Shown here: piece by piece, positions 26,710-35,146 of the stretch | Position numbering within the stretch: position 1 is the stretch's first letter | Layout of the letters: each line of letters opens with the position of its first letter | From: Acidobacteriota bacterium | Lineage (GTDB): Bacteria; Acidobacteriota; Terriglobia; Bryobacterales; Bryobacteraceae | Assembly (NCBI GenBank): GCA_017307505.1 | Contig: JAFKEE010000028.1 | Location: forward strand, 1 to 64,000 | Length of the DNA stretch: 64,000 nt | Direction of reading: 5' to 3' | The notes under the pieces: generated by a model | What the model saw: the letters and a program-made list of their open reading frames with translations, nothing else | Databases searched by the model: none | Told to the model about the DNA's origin: nothing | Made by a program: the position numbers and the translations under genes

Positions 26710-27309
26710 ATGAGCAAAGTTCTTGTTCTGTATTACTCGACGTACGGCCACATTGAGAAGATGGCCGAGGCGGTGGCAGAGGGCGCTCGCGGAGCGGGTG
26801 CGGAGGTCGACATCCGGCGAGTGCCGGAAACGGTACCCGAGGAGGTGGCCAAGGCCAATCACTTCAAGCTGGACCAGAAGGCACCCATTGCCACGATCGG
26901 CGAACTGGCCAATTACGATGCGATCATCATCGGGGTGGGCACGAGGTTTGGGCGGATGGCATCGCAGATGGCGAGTTTCCTGGACCAGGCCGGCAAACTG
27001 TGGTTGAGCGGCGCGCTGAACGGGAAGGTGGGCGGGGCGTTCACTTCTTCGGCGACGCAGCATGGCGGGCAGGAGGCCACGTTGTTTTCCATCATCGCCA
27101 ACCTGCTCCATTTTGGATTGATCGTCGTTGGCCTGGATTACGGGTATGCGGGCCAGATGGGGGTGGAGGAAGTGTCCGGCGGCGCGCCTTACGGGGCGAC
27201 GACTATCGCGGGCGGGGACGGATCGAGGCAGCCGTCCGAGCGCGACCTGAACGGGGCACGGTATCAGGGGCGCAGGATCGCGGAGGTCGCGAACAAACTG
27301 AAGGGGTAG
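26710..27309 (+). CDS. wrbA: NAD(P)H:quinone oxidoreductase WrbA (type IV)
   Basis: A 199-residue flavodoxin-fold protein. The FMN phosphate loop is [42 protein letters not shown] and [14 protein letters not shown] are the WrbA signatures separating it from ordinary flavodoxins. WrbA proteins reduce quinones with two electrons from NAD(P)H and protect against redox stress. A strong ribosome site (AAGGGAAGGG) stands before the ATG. It is followed by its own terminator and appears to be a single-gene unit. Confidence 0.95.
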   Translation: MSKVLVLYYSTYGHIEKMAEAVAEGARGAGAEVDIRRVPETVPEEVAKANHFKLDQKAPIATIGELANYDAIIIGVGTRFGRMASQMASFLDQAGKLWLSGALNGKVGGAFTSSATQHGGQEATLFSIIANLLHFGLIVVGLDYGYAGQMGVEEVSGGAPYGATTIAGGDGSRQPSERDLNGARYQGRRIAEVANKLKG

Positions 27310-27362
27310 AGCGGGCGGTCGTGTAGACCGGTTTGTAGCGGATCACACATTCTGGAGAGCAC

Positions 27363-27403
27363 CGGGGACCGGAGGTCTAAGAGCGGACCGCGGTCCCCGT
27401 TTT
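27363..27403 (+). terminator. Intrinsic terminator after wrbA
   Basis: CGGGGACCG (27363-27371) pairs with CGGTCCCCG (27391-27399), with a smaller inner GGTC/GACC pairing, followed by TTTT at 27400-27403. Confidence 0.75.
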
Positions 27404-27468
27404 GTGTCCGGGTGAGGCGGAGTGCCTCGCGTCCGGCGTGCGGTGCAGCTGACCTGTCATTGACTTCG

Positions 27469-27488
27469 TTCAATCGGAATATATTGAA
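27469..27488. promoter_or_regulatory. TTCAAT-N8-ATTGAA inverted repeat before the binding-protein gene
   Basis: A perfect 6-bp inverted repeat lies just upstream of the GGAGGGAG ribosome site. A TTGACT at 27460-27465 could be a -35 box, but no good -10 follows at a workable distance from the start codon. It may be an operator or a small leader hairpin. Confidence 0.35.
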
Positions 27489-27504
27489 CGGAGGGAGTGA
27501 CACC

Positions 27505-28461
27505 ATGAAACGAACCGTGTTCGCCGTGTTCGCTGTCCTGACTCTGACTGGTTGCGGCGGCGGCCCCCGCCATCAGCCCAGCGAGAAATACTATCTCGTC
27601 TGCGCCAATCCCAAGATTCCGTACTGGCAGGAAGCCGGAGCCGGATTGGTGAAGGCCGCCACGGAGTTGAATGTTCAAGCCGAGCTCATCGGACCAGATA
27701 CATACGATGCGAAGTCGGAGCTGGCTGAGTTCAAGCGCATCATGCGCAACAAGCCGGCGGGGATTCTGATTTCGCCGGGCGATTCGGAGGTACTGAGGCC
27801 CGAGATCGACGCCGCGGTCGCCGCCGGGGTGCCGGTGATCACCGTGGATTCCGATGCTCCGCAAAGCCAGCGGCTGTTCTTCATTGGCACGAACAACTAC
27901 CAGGCCGGGCAGATGGGCGGCGGGTTGCTGGCCAAGCTGCTGAACGGCAAAGGAAACGTTGTTTTCTACACCATCGCGAATCAGAAGAATCTGGAGGAGC
28001 GTCTGGATGGCTACCGCGCGGCGCTTGCCGGCTCACCCGGGATCAAGGTGGCGCAGGTGATCGATATGAAGGGCGATGCGCGAGTGGCTTTCGACAAGAC
28101 GACGGAACTGGTGGGGAAGAAGACTCCAGTGGATGCGTTCGTCTCTCTGGAATCGCTGTCCGGCAGCGAGATTGCGGAGGTGCTGGAGCGCGAGAAGGTG
28201 GAAGGCAAGGTCATCGTCGCCATGGATACAGCGGCCAGCACGCTGGGCTGGATCGAGAAGGGAAAGATTGCAGCGACTCTGATGCAGAAGCCCTACACGA
28301 TGGGCTACTACGGGTTGAAGACGCTGGCCGGGATTGTGCTGGAGAAGCAGGCGGCAACGGGTAAACCGAACGCGTCCGATCCCAAGGCACTGTATCCGGT
28401 ATTCATGGATACGGGCACGATGCTGGTGGACAAGTCGAACCTGGCTGAGGTGAAGCGCTAG
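27505..28461 (+). CDS. Sugar-binding lipoprotein of an ABC transporter (type I periplasmic binding protein)
   Basis: A 318-residue exported lipoprotein. The signal ends in a lipobox (VLTLTGC), and the mature part is the RbsB/XylF-like binding fold (Peripla_BP_4): YYLVCANPKIPYWQEAGAGLVKAA, AGILISPGDSEVLRPEIDAAVAAGVPVITVDSD and YQAGQMGGGLLAKLL. ATG 27505 has GGAGGGAG nine bases upstream. Such proteins deliver ribose, galactose or similar monosaccharides to an ABC importer. No permease or ATPase gene is nearby, so it either works with a transporter encoded elsewhere or serves in sensing. The ligand cannot be deduced. Confidence 0.9.
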   Translation: MKRTVFAVFAVLTLTGCGGGPRHQPSEKYYLVCANPKIPYWQEAGAGLVKAATELNVQAELIGPDTYDAKSELAEFKRIMRNKPAGILISPGDSEVLRPEIDAAVAAGVPVITVDSDAPQSQRLFFIGTNNYQAGQMGGGLLAKLLNGKGNVVFYTIANQKNLEERLDGYRAALAGSPGIKVAQVIDMKGDARVAFDKTTELVGKKTPVDAFVSLESLSGSEIAEVLEREKVEGKVIVAMDTAASTLGWIEKGKIAATLMQKPYTMGYYGLKTLAGIVLEKQAATGKPNASDPKALYPVFMDTGTMLVDKSNLAEVKR

Positions 28462-28494
28462 TTTTGCAGAGTGGATTCCCGGCAGCAATGATGC

Positions 28495-28530
28495 GGGGAA
28501 CGGCTGTCCGCCGATGGACTGCCGTTCCCC
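28495..28530. terminator. Hairpin between convergent genes
   Basis: GGGGAACGGC (28495-28504) pairs perfectly with GCCGTTCCCC (28521-28530), with a further TCC/GGA pairing inside. It sits between the ends of the binding-protein and carboxylesterase genes. There is no T-run, so its strength as a terminator is uncertain. Confidence 0.5.
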
Positions 28531-28537
28531 GTATTGG

Positions 28538-30223
28538 CTAGGTCAGGCCGGGCAGGGCTTTCCTGGCGTCGCGGTCGGGATCGTTCTCGACCTTACAGAC
28601 GTCGTCGAGAACCATGGTTTCTCCTTTGGCAGAGGTATACCTCGGCCAAGGGGGCAGACCGCCTCCATTCGGATCGCCGGTCCTCATGAACTGGAGCAGG
28701 GCTCCGGCCATTTTCGTGGAGAGGGCTTTGGGCCTGGGGCCTCCGCCGGTGTGGGTCAGCATCACATCGGTGTTGTAGAGCCAGAAACAGATATCCACGC
28801 AGTGGAAGGCGCGTGCGCGGCTATCGAAGAGCGGCGGCTGCCAGGTGAACCAGTCCACAAAGACAGGCGCCGGTTGTTTGGACTTCACATCCGCCAGGGC
28901 GACTACGGATTGCCGGTTGCTGCTGACGAGCGACCAGATCTCCACCGGCTTTTTGCCCGGGAATGCTTTGGCGTAGGATTCGACGACGTCCTTCGCTTTG
29001 TCTCCGAAGCCGGCGCCGAAGCCCGCGCGGAGCTTGACCTTGTCGGCGACATCCTCCAGGGTTACTGCCTCCAGCGAGGAATCGGTCCAACTGGGCGATT
29101 GCTCGTTCTCGACGGAGCTGATGATCATGGGCACATTGGCCGCGGTGGGCGCGCCAACGGGATCGTAAGGGTGTTGAGGAAGGATTGTGCCGTCCACGAC
29201 GGGGCTGAAGCCGCGCATCATTCCGCCACCTGGTCCTGCCTCCCTGGCGACGGCCTGTTGCGCCTTGGTGGCGAAGGCGTAGAACTCCTTCCAGGGCATG
29301 GCCTGTAGCTTGTCCAGGTCGGTCGAGGTGAGGCCGGCTTCCTTCACGACGGCGGCGCCCAGCTTTTCGGAGAATGCCTTCTCGCCGGATTTGCGGGAGG
29401 CGCCGCTGAGGACCACTGCCTTGTGGAACAGGCCCTTGGCCGAGGGCATGGCAGTGAGGATGCAGACTTTGGCTCCGCCACCCGACTGGCCCATGATGGT
29501 GACATTGCCGGGGTCTCCGCCAAAGTTGGCGATATTGTCGCGGACCCACTCCAGCGAGGCGACGATGTCCATCATGCCGACGTTGCCGGAGGCGGCAAAC
29601 TTCTCACCGCCCACACCCGCCAGATTGCAGAAGCCGAGGGGCCCCAGGCGGTGATTGATGGAGCAGACGACGGCGTTGCCTAGACGGGCGAAGTTCTCGC
29701 CGCCATAGCCGTCCTGCTCGATGGCGTTGCCGGCCGTGAAGCCGCCGCCGTGGATCCAGAAGAGTACGGGCCGCTTCTTGCCGTCGTTGATGCCCGGGGT
29801 GAAGACGTTGATCCGCAGGCAGTCTTCGCTGACGTCGCCGTAGTTCCAGTGGTCACGGAAGGAAGCGTAAGCGTTGGCGTAGCGATTGTCCATGTTCTGG
29901 GGCGCGGAGTTGCCGTAGAAGAGAGCAGGGAAGACCCCGTTCCAGGCTGCCGGCTTGCGCGGAGGCATGAACCGGTTGGCGCCGGAGGTATCCGCGCCGT
30001 AGGGCATGCCCAGAAAGTGATGGATGCCGCGGAGGACGTACCCCCGGACCTTTCCATATTGAGTATTGGTGACGGCGATATTATCGCCAACCAGCAGCAA
30101 CTGCCCATCGTTGCCCTTCGCCGATGCGATTTCGGGGGCCGTGGTGAGGGCGGCCGTGCCGATAGCGAGTCCGGCTGAACTCGATCCCAATGTCTGGATG
30201 AAGTGACGTCTATTGGCTTTCAT
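28538..30223 (-). CDS. Tat-exported type-B carboxylesterase/lipase
   Basis: A 561-residue carboxylesterase. The N-terminus is a Tat-type signal (NRRHFIQTLGSSSAGLAIG). Family signatures are SEDCLRINVFTPG, the oxyanion-hole WIHGGGF (about 156-162) and the nucleophile elbow MGQSGGG with Ser247. A His in VMLTHTGGG or nearby and an acidic partner would complete the triad. These enzymes hydrolyse carboxylic esters such as lipids, aryl esters and drug-like molecules. The gene stands alone, convergent with the binding-protein gene. Confidence 0.92.
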   Translation of the reverse strand: MKANRRHFIQTLGSSSAGLAIGTAALTTAPEIASAKGNDGQLLLVGDNIAVTNTQYGKVRGYVLRGIHHFLGMPYGADTSGANRFMPPRKPAAWNGVFPALFYGNSAPQNMDNRYANAYASFRDHWNYGDVSEDCLRINVFTPGINDGKKRPVLFWIHGGGFTAGNAIEQDGYGGENFARLGNAVVCSINHRLGPLGFCNLAGVGGEKFAASGNVGMMDIVASLEWVRDNIANFGGDPGNVTIMGQSGGGAKVCILTAMPSAKGLFHKAVVLSGASRKSGEKAFSEKLGAAVVKEAGLTSTDLDKLQAMPWKEFYAFATKAQQAVAREAGPGGGMMRGFSPVVDGTILPQHPYDPVGAPTAANVPMIISSVENEQSPSWTDSSLEAVTLEDVADKVKLRAGFGAGFGDKAKDVVESYAKAFPGKKPVEIWSLVSSNRQSVVALADVKSKQPAPVFVDWFTWQPPLFDSRARAFHCVDICFWLYNTDVMLTHTGGGPRPKALSTKMAGALLQFMRTGDPNGGGLPPWPRYTSAKGETMVLDDVCKVENDPDRDARKALPGLT

Positions 30224-30374
30224 TGGCCTGAGTGCCTCGCAATCCAGCAGGGGCTGCTCCTGTCGGGCGGTCCCGGCTGGAGACAGTCTATACCCGGCGG
30301 AGCACGATTGCGCGGGTACGAACCTCAGGCGCGCGACTGCCGGGATGGGCCCGTGCCGCTGGTTGGCTGGGTGC

Positions 30375-30728
30375 TCAGCGCAGGCGGCGGGCCAGGAAGG
30401 CGCCGGCGTAGGCGGCCGCCACTCCGGACAGGCCCAGGGCAGCGAGCAGGAGTAAGCCGGGTATGATCATGCCGCCACCGCCGGTTTTGGCGGTCATGGC
30501 GGCCAGTTGTCCAGCGAAGGGGGCGTAGCCGATGGCGAGCGGCAACTGGCGGGCGAGGAAGCCGAAGAGCAGGGCGGCGGCCATCATCAGCGGCAGTCCT
30601 ACCGACCAGTAAGCCGGCGCGTCCCACGCCTCGCTCCGATGGCCGATCTGTCCGATCATAAGTTCGACCGTGATGCCGGTTGCGGCCGCGGCGCCGATGC
30701 ACAGCCAGAAGATTGTCCGTTGACCCAT
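30375..30728 (-). CDS. Small four-helix membrane protein, function unknown
   Basis: A 117-residue protein with about four hydrophobic segments: IFWLCIGAAAATGITVEL, WSVGLPLMMAAALLFGFLA, a shorter LPLAIGYAPFAG and MIIPGLLLLAALGLSGVAAA. The loop MTAKTGGGG is short and the C-terminus basic (FLARRLR), favouring a cytoplasmic end. No family is recognised and no neighbour is closely coupled. Confidence 0.6.
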   Translation of the reverse strand: MGQRTIFWLCIGAAAATGITVELMIGQIGHRSEAWDAPAYWSVGLPLMMAAALLFGFLARQLPLAIGYAPFAGQLAAMTAKTGGGGMIIPGLLLLAALGLSGVAAAYAGAFLARRLR

Positions 30729-30823
30729 CTGTCACAGTGTACGCGGGTGACGGCGGATAGTTGGTGGACTGGCCACTTGGAAAGATCCCGGCAAGAGCCG
30801 TCGACGGACTGCGCGGGTGGGCC

Positions 30824-31150
30824 CTATGGAACCTTTTCCAGTTCCAAGGTCAACTGCCCGCCCGCTATGTTCACAGAGTAGGTGTAGCGCCCGGCGGGCA
30901 GCTCCTTTTCGCCGAGGTAATCGGCGGGCTGGAGCGAGTAGCTCCGGCCGGCCGCCTGGACTTCGATGCCGGCGTAGCGGTAGGCGCGGCTTACCGGATG
31001 AAAGGCAGAGAGACCACTTTTCGGCACCGGGCCAAAATCGACCTCCAGGCTGTCGGGGAGGAAGACACGAATCCGGTCGAAATCCACATCGGCGGCATTC
31101 CTGATGCGGAGTTCAACCGGGGCGGACTGGCCACTTCGAGTTGGTTTCAT
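30824..31150 (-). CDS. Small beta-rich protein next to the matrixin gene
   Basis: A 108-residue protein, soluble, without a signal peptide in the chosen frame. VELRIRNAADVDFDRIRVFLPD, AYRYAGIEVQAAGRSYSL and AGRYTYSVNIAGGQLTLELE alternate like beta strands, and the layout resembles small acidobacterial exported proteins of immunoglobulin-like type. It starts 96 bases after the matrixin gene on the same strand, so the two may be co-transcribed; a role as partner or inhibitor is conceivable but unsupported. No good ribosome site is seen before the ATG. Confidence 0.55.
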   Translation of the reverse strand: MKPTRSGQSAPVELRIRNAADVDFDRIRVFLPDSLEVDFGPVPKSGLSAFHPVSRAYRYAGIEVQAAGRSYSLQPADYLGEKELPAGRYTYSVNIAGGQLTLELEKVP

Positions 31151-31246
31151 AGCGAAGGTATCCCTGGCAGGGCCGGGTGAATCGGTGGACTCGCCCGGCC
31201 CCAGCCCATGCTCAGACCGCAGGCCGTTGCCGGCACTGGCGGGCGT

Positions 31247-32872
31247 TTATAGTTTGTCGAAGAGCCAGCGCTGGCTGTCGTTGTTCTTCGCGCCCCTCGT
31301 GACCACTCCAAAGTCGTTGGCCGACGATTCGTAAGCGTCCACGAACCGGCCGCCGCTCAACTGCTGGATGGTGAAGCTTCCATCGCCGGCCCACATCACG
31401 ATCCAGCGTTGGGTGTCGTTGTTCTGGTTGGGGCGGGTGACGACAGAGAAATCGTTGGCGGATACTTCATGGGCGTCCACGAAGCGGCCATTGCTCTTCT
31501 GACGGACGGTGAAGACCGCGCCGACCTGGCCGAAGATCCAGCGCTGCGAATCGTTGTTTTGCGCCGTGCGGGTGACTACCGAGAAGTCTTTGTCCGAGGT
31601 CTCGTGGGCGTCGACGAAGCGGTTGTTGCTCTTCTGTTGCATGGTGAAGAGATTGGTGCCCGCGCTGTTGATCAGCCAGCGCTGGGTGTTGTTGTTCTGG
31701 GCCGGCCGGGTGACGAGGCGGAAATCTTCGCCTTCGATCTCATGCGCATCCATGAACCGGAGATTGTTGAGTTGGCGGAAGGTGGAACTGCCGTCGCCGG
31801 CAGGTATAACGACCCAACGCTGGCTGGCGTCGTTCTGGGCGGTGCGGGTGACCAGGCGGAAGTCGTTGGCGGAGCTGTCGTGGGCATCCAGGAAGCGGCC
31901 GTTGATCTTCTGGCGGATGGTATAGACCGCGCCGACCGACGTGAGTTCCCAGCGTTGCGTGTCGTTGTTCTGGGCCGGACGGGTGACCAGGCGGAAGTCC
32001 TTATCGGCGATCTCGTGTGCGTCGAGGAAGCGATTGGAACTCTTCTGGCGGATGGTATAGGTGCCGGGCGTCGGGATGCCCGCGGGATACAAGGCATGGA
32101 TGCCTCCGAGGTCGTCCGCCGTGAGCGATCGCTTGGTGAAGTTCGACGAGACTGTGGGGAACATGACCGAACCGGCGACGTTGGAGTGCTGCAGGCCGAG
32201 AAGATGGCCGAACTCGTGGAGGGCGACAGTTTCGACATCGAAGCCGCCCGCGACCGCCCCCACCACCCAGAGGTGTTCCGAGTCGTCGAAGTGCAGGGGT
32301 TTCGGCAAGCCTTCGGTGATCACGCTGCAGCCGGGTGGAAAGTCGGCATGAGCAAGGACCCCACCCACCATGGAGTGGTCGGGGTCGTTGGCAGGCCGCC
32401 AGTCGATGGCGATGTCGGGATTCTGATTCCTGGCCACTTCGGTGAATCTCAGCGGCGAGGACGCGGCCCAGGTGGCGATGGCATTGCGAACGGCCTGGAA
32501 CTCGGCGGCTCCGCCGATGTCATTTGTGCCGTCTTCGAAGGCGAAGGTGAGATTCGGGTTTGGCCACGAGCAGCCAACGCTGAACGCCACCGCGGAAGCG
32601 GGATCGGGCATGCCGCAGCGGTGGGTGCTCATCACGTCGCGGGTGGGGGCGTCGAAGACACCCGTTACCGGGAGACCATGCTGCCGCTGAAAGCGCATCA
32701 GACCTTCTGAGGTCTGGTCGTCCAGTTGGTTGGTTTTGTAGGAGTTGGGCCGCAGGTATCCGAAGCGCTGCAGGAAATCCTGCACTGGCTGGAATCCCGG
32801 GTCTTCCTGTCCTTTGGCAAGCGCGCGAGCCGATTTGACGGCGGCAAACGGTTCGATAGTCTTCTGTGGCAT
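31247..32872 (-). CDS. Matrixin-type zinc metalloprotease with cysteine switch and six C-terminal repeats
   Basis: A 541-residue protein. Residues about 20-80 are a peptidoglycan-binding-like prodomain (FLQRFGYLRPN, LMRFQRQHGLPVTGVFD), as in matrix metalloproteases. HRCGMPDP (84-91) matches the cysteine switch, with Cys86 able to cap the zinc and keep the enzyme latent. The catalytic domain has HEFGHLLGLQH (219-229; His219, Glu220, His223, His229) and the Met-turn at Met237. Residues 271-541 are six repeats of about 46 residues, each with RF(L/M/V)DA and NDxQRW motifs, which look like two ricin-type beta trefoils. AAGGAG six bases before the ATG fixes the start, so there is no Sec or Tat signal. 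A likely role is degrading extracellular protein after binding a glycan, if it leaves the cell. Confidence 0.9.
   Translation of the reverse strand: MPQKTIEPFAAVKSARALAKGQEDPGFQPVQDFLQRFGYLRPNSYKTNQLDDQTSEGLMRFQRQHGLPVTGVFDAPTRDVMSTHRCGMPDPASAVAFSVGCSWPNPNLTFAFEDGTNDIGGAAEFQAVRNAIATWAASSPLRFTEVARNQNPDIAIDWRPANDPDHSMVGGVLAHADFPPGCSVITEGLPKPLHFDDSEHLWVVGAVAGGFDVETVALHEFGHLLGLQHSNVAGSVMFPTVSSNFTKRSLTADDLGGIHALYPAGIPTPGTYTIRQKSSNRFLDAHEIADKDFRLVTRPAQNNDTQRWELTSVGAVYTIRQKINGRFLDAHDSSANDFRLVTRTAQNDASQRWVVIPAGDGSSTFRQLNNLRFMDAHEIEGEDFRLVTRPAQNNNTQRWLINSAGTNLFTMQQKSNNRFVDAHETSDKDFSVVTRTAQNNDSQRWIFGQVGAVFTVRQKSNGRFVDAHEVSANDFSVVTRPNQNNDTQRWIVMWAGDGSFTIQQLSGGRFVDAYESSANDFGVVTRGAKNNDSQRWLFDKL
31250..32062 (-). 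repeat. Six in-frame repeats of about 137 bp in the matrixin gene
   Basis: The C-terminal coding region is six tandem copies of a 45-46-codon unit. Each encodes a (F/Y)T(I/V/M)xQ(K/L) strand, a RFxDA(H/Y) motif, DFxxVTR and a Q(R)W end. The DNA copies remain similar enough that the duplications look fairly recent or homogenised. Confidence 0.85.
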
Positions 32873-33230
32873 GGCGTACTCCTTTGGTGCGCAGATCAGT
32901 TGTGCGGACCAAATCGGGTTGTTGCGTTAACGAGGTGATGCCGGGCCACTTCGCACCTGAGCCTGAATGGTGAAGAGCCGTTCCCAGCGGCATCGGGTGT
33001 CCCGCTCTGCACGGGACTGTCGAAAGATACGTGAGGGGCGATCGCCGATCGTTGCAGGCAAGGAAGGAAAAAATCTATGGGCGTGTAGGCTTTGTTACAG
33101 GTGCGGGCGGGCGCAACGCGAGTTGACGGAGTCCGGAACCCTGTTTTCAGATTTGCGCTCCAGGTTTAGAATAGTTCCAATCCGGCGCCGCGGATGCGCG
33201 CCGAGGTCTTTCTCGGAGGGGAACGAATTC
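32873..33230. other. Divergent intergenic region between two metalloprotease genes
   Basis: A gap of 358 bases separating the starts of the matrixin and DUF922-like genes. Short open frames here have no plausible product. The AT-richer part from about 33140 to 33180 (TTTAGAATAGTT) could hold the rightward promoter, but no convincing -35/-10 pair is seen. Confidence 0.4.
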
Positions 33231-33788
33231 ATGACCGGCTGGCCTCGCCAATTGACTTGGGGTGACTTCCAGGAGATTCCAAATCCTGGGCCTGGAACAC
33301 TCGTCGCCCGCAATGGACACCCGATTGTGGCGCGTGTCGCGATCACTATCAACTTCGATCCGGCCCAACATGCCATGGTGACCGAAGGCGGCCAGTACCG
33401 TTTCGGCAGCGCGAATGTCAGCGTCAATCTGAACCGTGCCCTGACGAACTATGTTCCTTCGCGCATTCCACGCGGGGAGGAGAGTTACTATCTGTCGCAC
33501 GAGCAGGGGCACATGGACCTGATGGGTCTGTTCGGACGGGAACTGGAAGTGAACCTGCTGGCCCTGCGCGCCCCCACTTCCATGGCCTTGCTGCAACTCG
33601 GCCACGAGACCACGGATGCGGCCGTAGCCAATGCGCGGATGTACGCGATCAACAGTTCCATGGGGGACTGCCAGTATGACCGCGATACGAATCATGGGAT
33701 GAACCGGGCGCAGCAGCGCCGCTGGCTGGGGATCATCCAGCGCAATGTGGCAGGGTGGCGCGCAGCGGATTTCATGTTCCGGACGTAA
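33231..33788 (+). CDS. DUF922-like zinc metalloprotease
   Basis: A 185-residue protein. LTWGDFQEIP at the start, YYLSHEQGHMDLMGLFGREL with an HExxH zinc site, and the late QYDRDTNHGMNRAQQRRW segment match the layout of DUF922, a family annotated as bacterial zinc-dependent proteases. The start at ATG 33231 is fixed by GGAGGGG nine bases before it; the longer open frame upstream is poor in coding character. There is no signal peptide, whereas DUF922 proteins are usually secreted. The gene is transcribed away from the matrixin gene from a shared 358-base region. Confidence 0.75.
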   Translation: MTGWPRQLTWGDFQEIPNPGPGTLVARNGHPIVARVAITINFDPAQHAMVTEGGQYRFGSANVSVNLNRALTNYVPSRIPRGEESYYLSHEQGHMDLMGLFGRELEVNLLALRAPTSMALLQLGHETTDAAVANARMYAINSSMGDCQYDRDTNHGMNRAQQRRWLGIIQRNVAGWRAADFMFRT

Positions 33789-33950
33789 GCGCGGGCGGGT
33801 TCGATTCCCTGCTTCACTGGCCAAACACGTCAAAGCCCACTGATTCCGCCGGCCCGGCTGAATTGCCCGGCAGGATTGCCAACACTCTGTCTCGCGCAAT
33901 TGCCGACCGGGAACTGTAAGAAACCTCCGCCGCCGTCGACTACCTTGGAT

Positions 33951-34499
33951 GTGGGAGGCAAGTCCACCATCTCAAGCGAATCGGGCCGGCAGGACTCTCT
34001 GTACAGGGAGGCGGCGTACGAATTCGGACCGGCCCTGGAGCGGTTGGCGCGCGCGTATGAGGCCGATCCCGAAAAACGCCGTGATCTAAGCCAGGACATT
34101 CACTTTCAGTTGTGGCGGAGCTTCCAAAGCTATGACGGGCGCTGCTCTACTAGGACCTGGGTATACCGCGTGGCCCACCACGTCGCGGCGTCGCATGTGA
34201 TTCGCGAGCGGCGCACCTTCTCGAAGCTGGTGACCTTGGAGCAGGTGGAACAGTTGACGGACAGAGGATCAGCGATGGCAGCCGTCCAGCAGCAAGCCGA
34301 TCTGGATCGCATCACGGGCCTGATCCAACTGCTGAAGCCGATCGACCGGCAGGTGATGATCTGCTTCCTGGAAGACATGGACTCCGCTTCGATTGGAGAA
34401 ATCACCGGCCTCTCCCCCGGGAATGTGGCCATCCGGATTCATCGAAGCAAAAACATCCTGGCGAAATGGTTCCACGAAGGGAAGAACCATGAGGAATGA
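33951..34499 (+). CDS. ECF-type RNA polymerase sigma factor
   Basis: A sigma-70 family protein of about 182 residues. The N-terminal region 2 includes LSQDIHFQLWRSFQSYDGRCSTRTWVYRVAHHVA; region 4 has the helix-turn-helix CFLEDMDSASIGEITGLSPGNVAIRIHRSK. This is the size and layout of an ECF sigma factor. The start is uncertain: GTG 33951 is chosen, but the frame is open from TTG 33876 and no start has a clear ribosome site. The last 11 bases overlap the next gene, a membrane protein that is the likely anti-sigma or signal partner. Confidence 0.85.
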   Translation: MGGKSTISSESGRQDSLYREAAYEFGPALERLARAYEADPEKRRDLSQDIHFQLWRSFQSYDGRCSTRTWVYRVAHHVAASHVIRERRTFSKLVTLEQVEQLTDRGSAMAAVQQQADLDRITGLIQLLKPIDRQVMICFLEDMDSASIGEITGLSPGNVAIRIHRSKNILAKWFHEGKNHEE

Positions 34500-35088
34500 A
34501 CGCCCCGGCGACAAGCTGAAAGCAATCTGGCATGACCAGCCAACGGAGATGACTGCCATGACTTCGAAGCTCATCCAAATGAGGGCGCGGGACCTTCGCG
34601 CCAAAACGCGGAAGAAACTGATTGGGACTATAGCGGGACCAATTGCCGTCGGAGTGTGCTACGCGCTCGGCCTCTGGCTGTTCCCTCGACACGCGAGTAT
34701 GCTGCATCCGCTCTTCCTGCTGGCGCTCGGCTGGAGCCTTTGCGGGCTGTACTTCCTGAACCGCGCGATGTGGTCTTCTGTCGTACCTGGTGACGCGGGC
34801 CCGCTCACGGGCCTGGAGTTCTGCCGGGCGGAACTGGGACGCCGGCGGCAGCTTCTGGGAAGGCTGCTGCTTTGGTCGTTGGGGCCGCTGCTGCTTAGCC
34901 TGGGGACGTTCATCCTGGCGATTGGGCTGTCCGGGACTCCTGGCCACAGCCTGCTCCCGAATGGTCTGCCCTTTCTAGTGCTGACGGCGGTCTGGATCGT
35001 TGTCTACTTCGGGCTGAGAGTAAAAGAGCAGCGCGAACTGCGGATGGAGATTGAGGAGTTGGAGGAGATCGGAAGGGCGGCCGGCTAA
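34489..35088 (+). CDS. Membrane protein coupled to the ECF sigma factor (possible anti-sigma)
   Basis: A 199-residue protein. About 45 charged N-terminal residues (LKAIWHDQPTEMTAMTSKLIQM) precede four hydrophobic segments in two pairs (LIGTIAGPIAVGVCYALGLWLF and LFLLALGWSLCGLYFL; LLLWSLGPLLLSLGTFILAIGL and LPFLVLTAVWIVVYFGL). The C-terminus is a charged helix (KEQRELRMEIEELEEIG). Its ATG overlaps the sigma gene's stop region by 11 bases, a strong sign of translational coupling. The soluble N-terminus could hold the sigma factor at the membrane. It lacks a recognisable zinc-type anti-sigma motif, so this role rests on position. Confidence 0.65.
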   Translation: MRNERPGDKLKAIWHDQPTEMTAMTSKLIQMRARDLRAKTRKKLIGTIAGPIAVGVCYALGLWLFPRHASMLHPLFLLALGWSLCGLYFLNRAMWSSVVPGDAGPLTGLEFCRAELGRRRQLLGRLLLWSLGPLLLSLGTFILAIGLSGTPGHSLLPNGLPFLVLTAVWIVVYFGLRVKEQRELRMEIEELEEIGRAAG

Positions 35089-35146
35089 CCAGGCAGAGGG
35101 AATGCAGTCCGCCTCCCGGCAGCCGGCCTCGTGGATCACTAGGCCG

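Noticed and set aside
33123-33172. TTGACG at 33123 as a -35 box for the DUF922-like gene
   Set aside because: No acceptable -10 lies 16-18 bases downstream; TAGAAT at 33167 is too far away.
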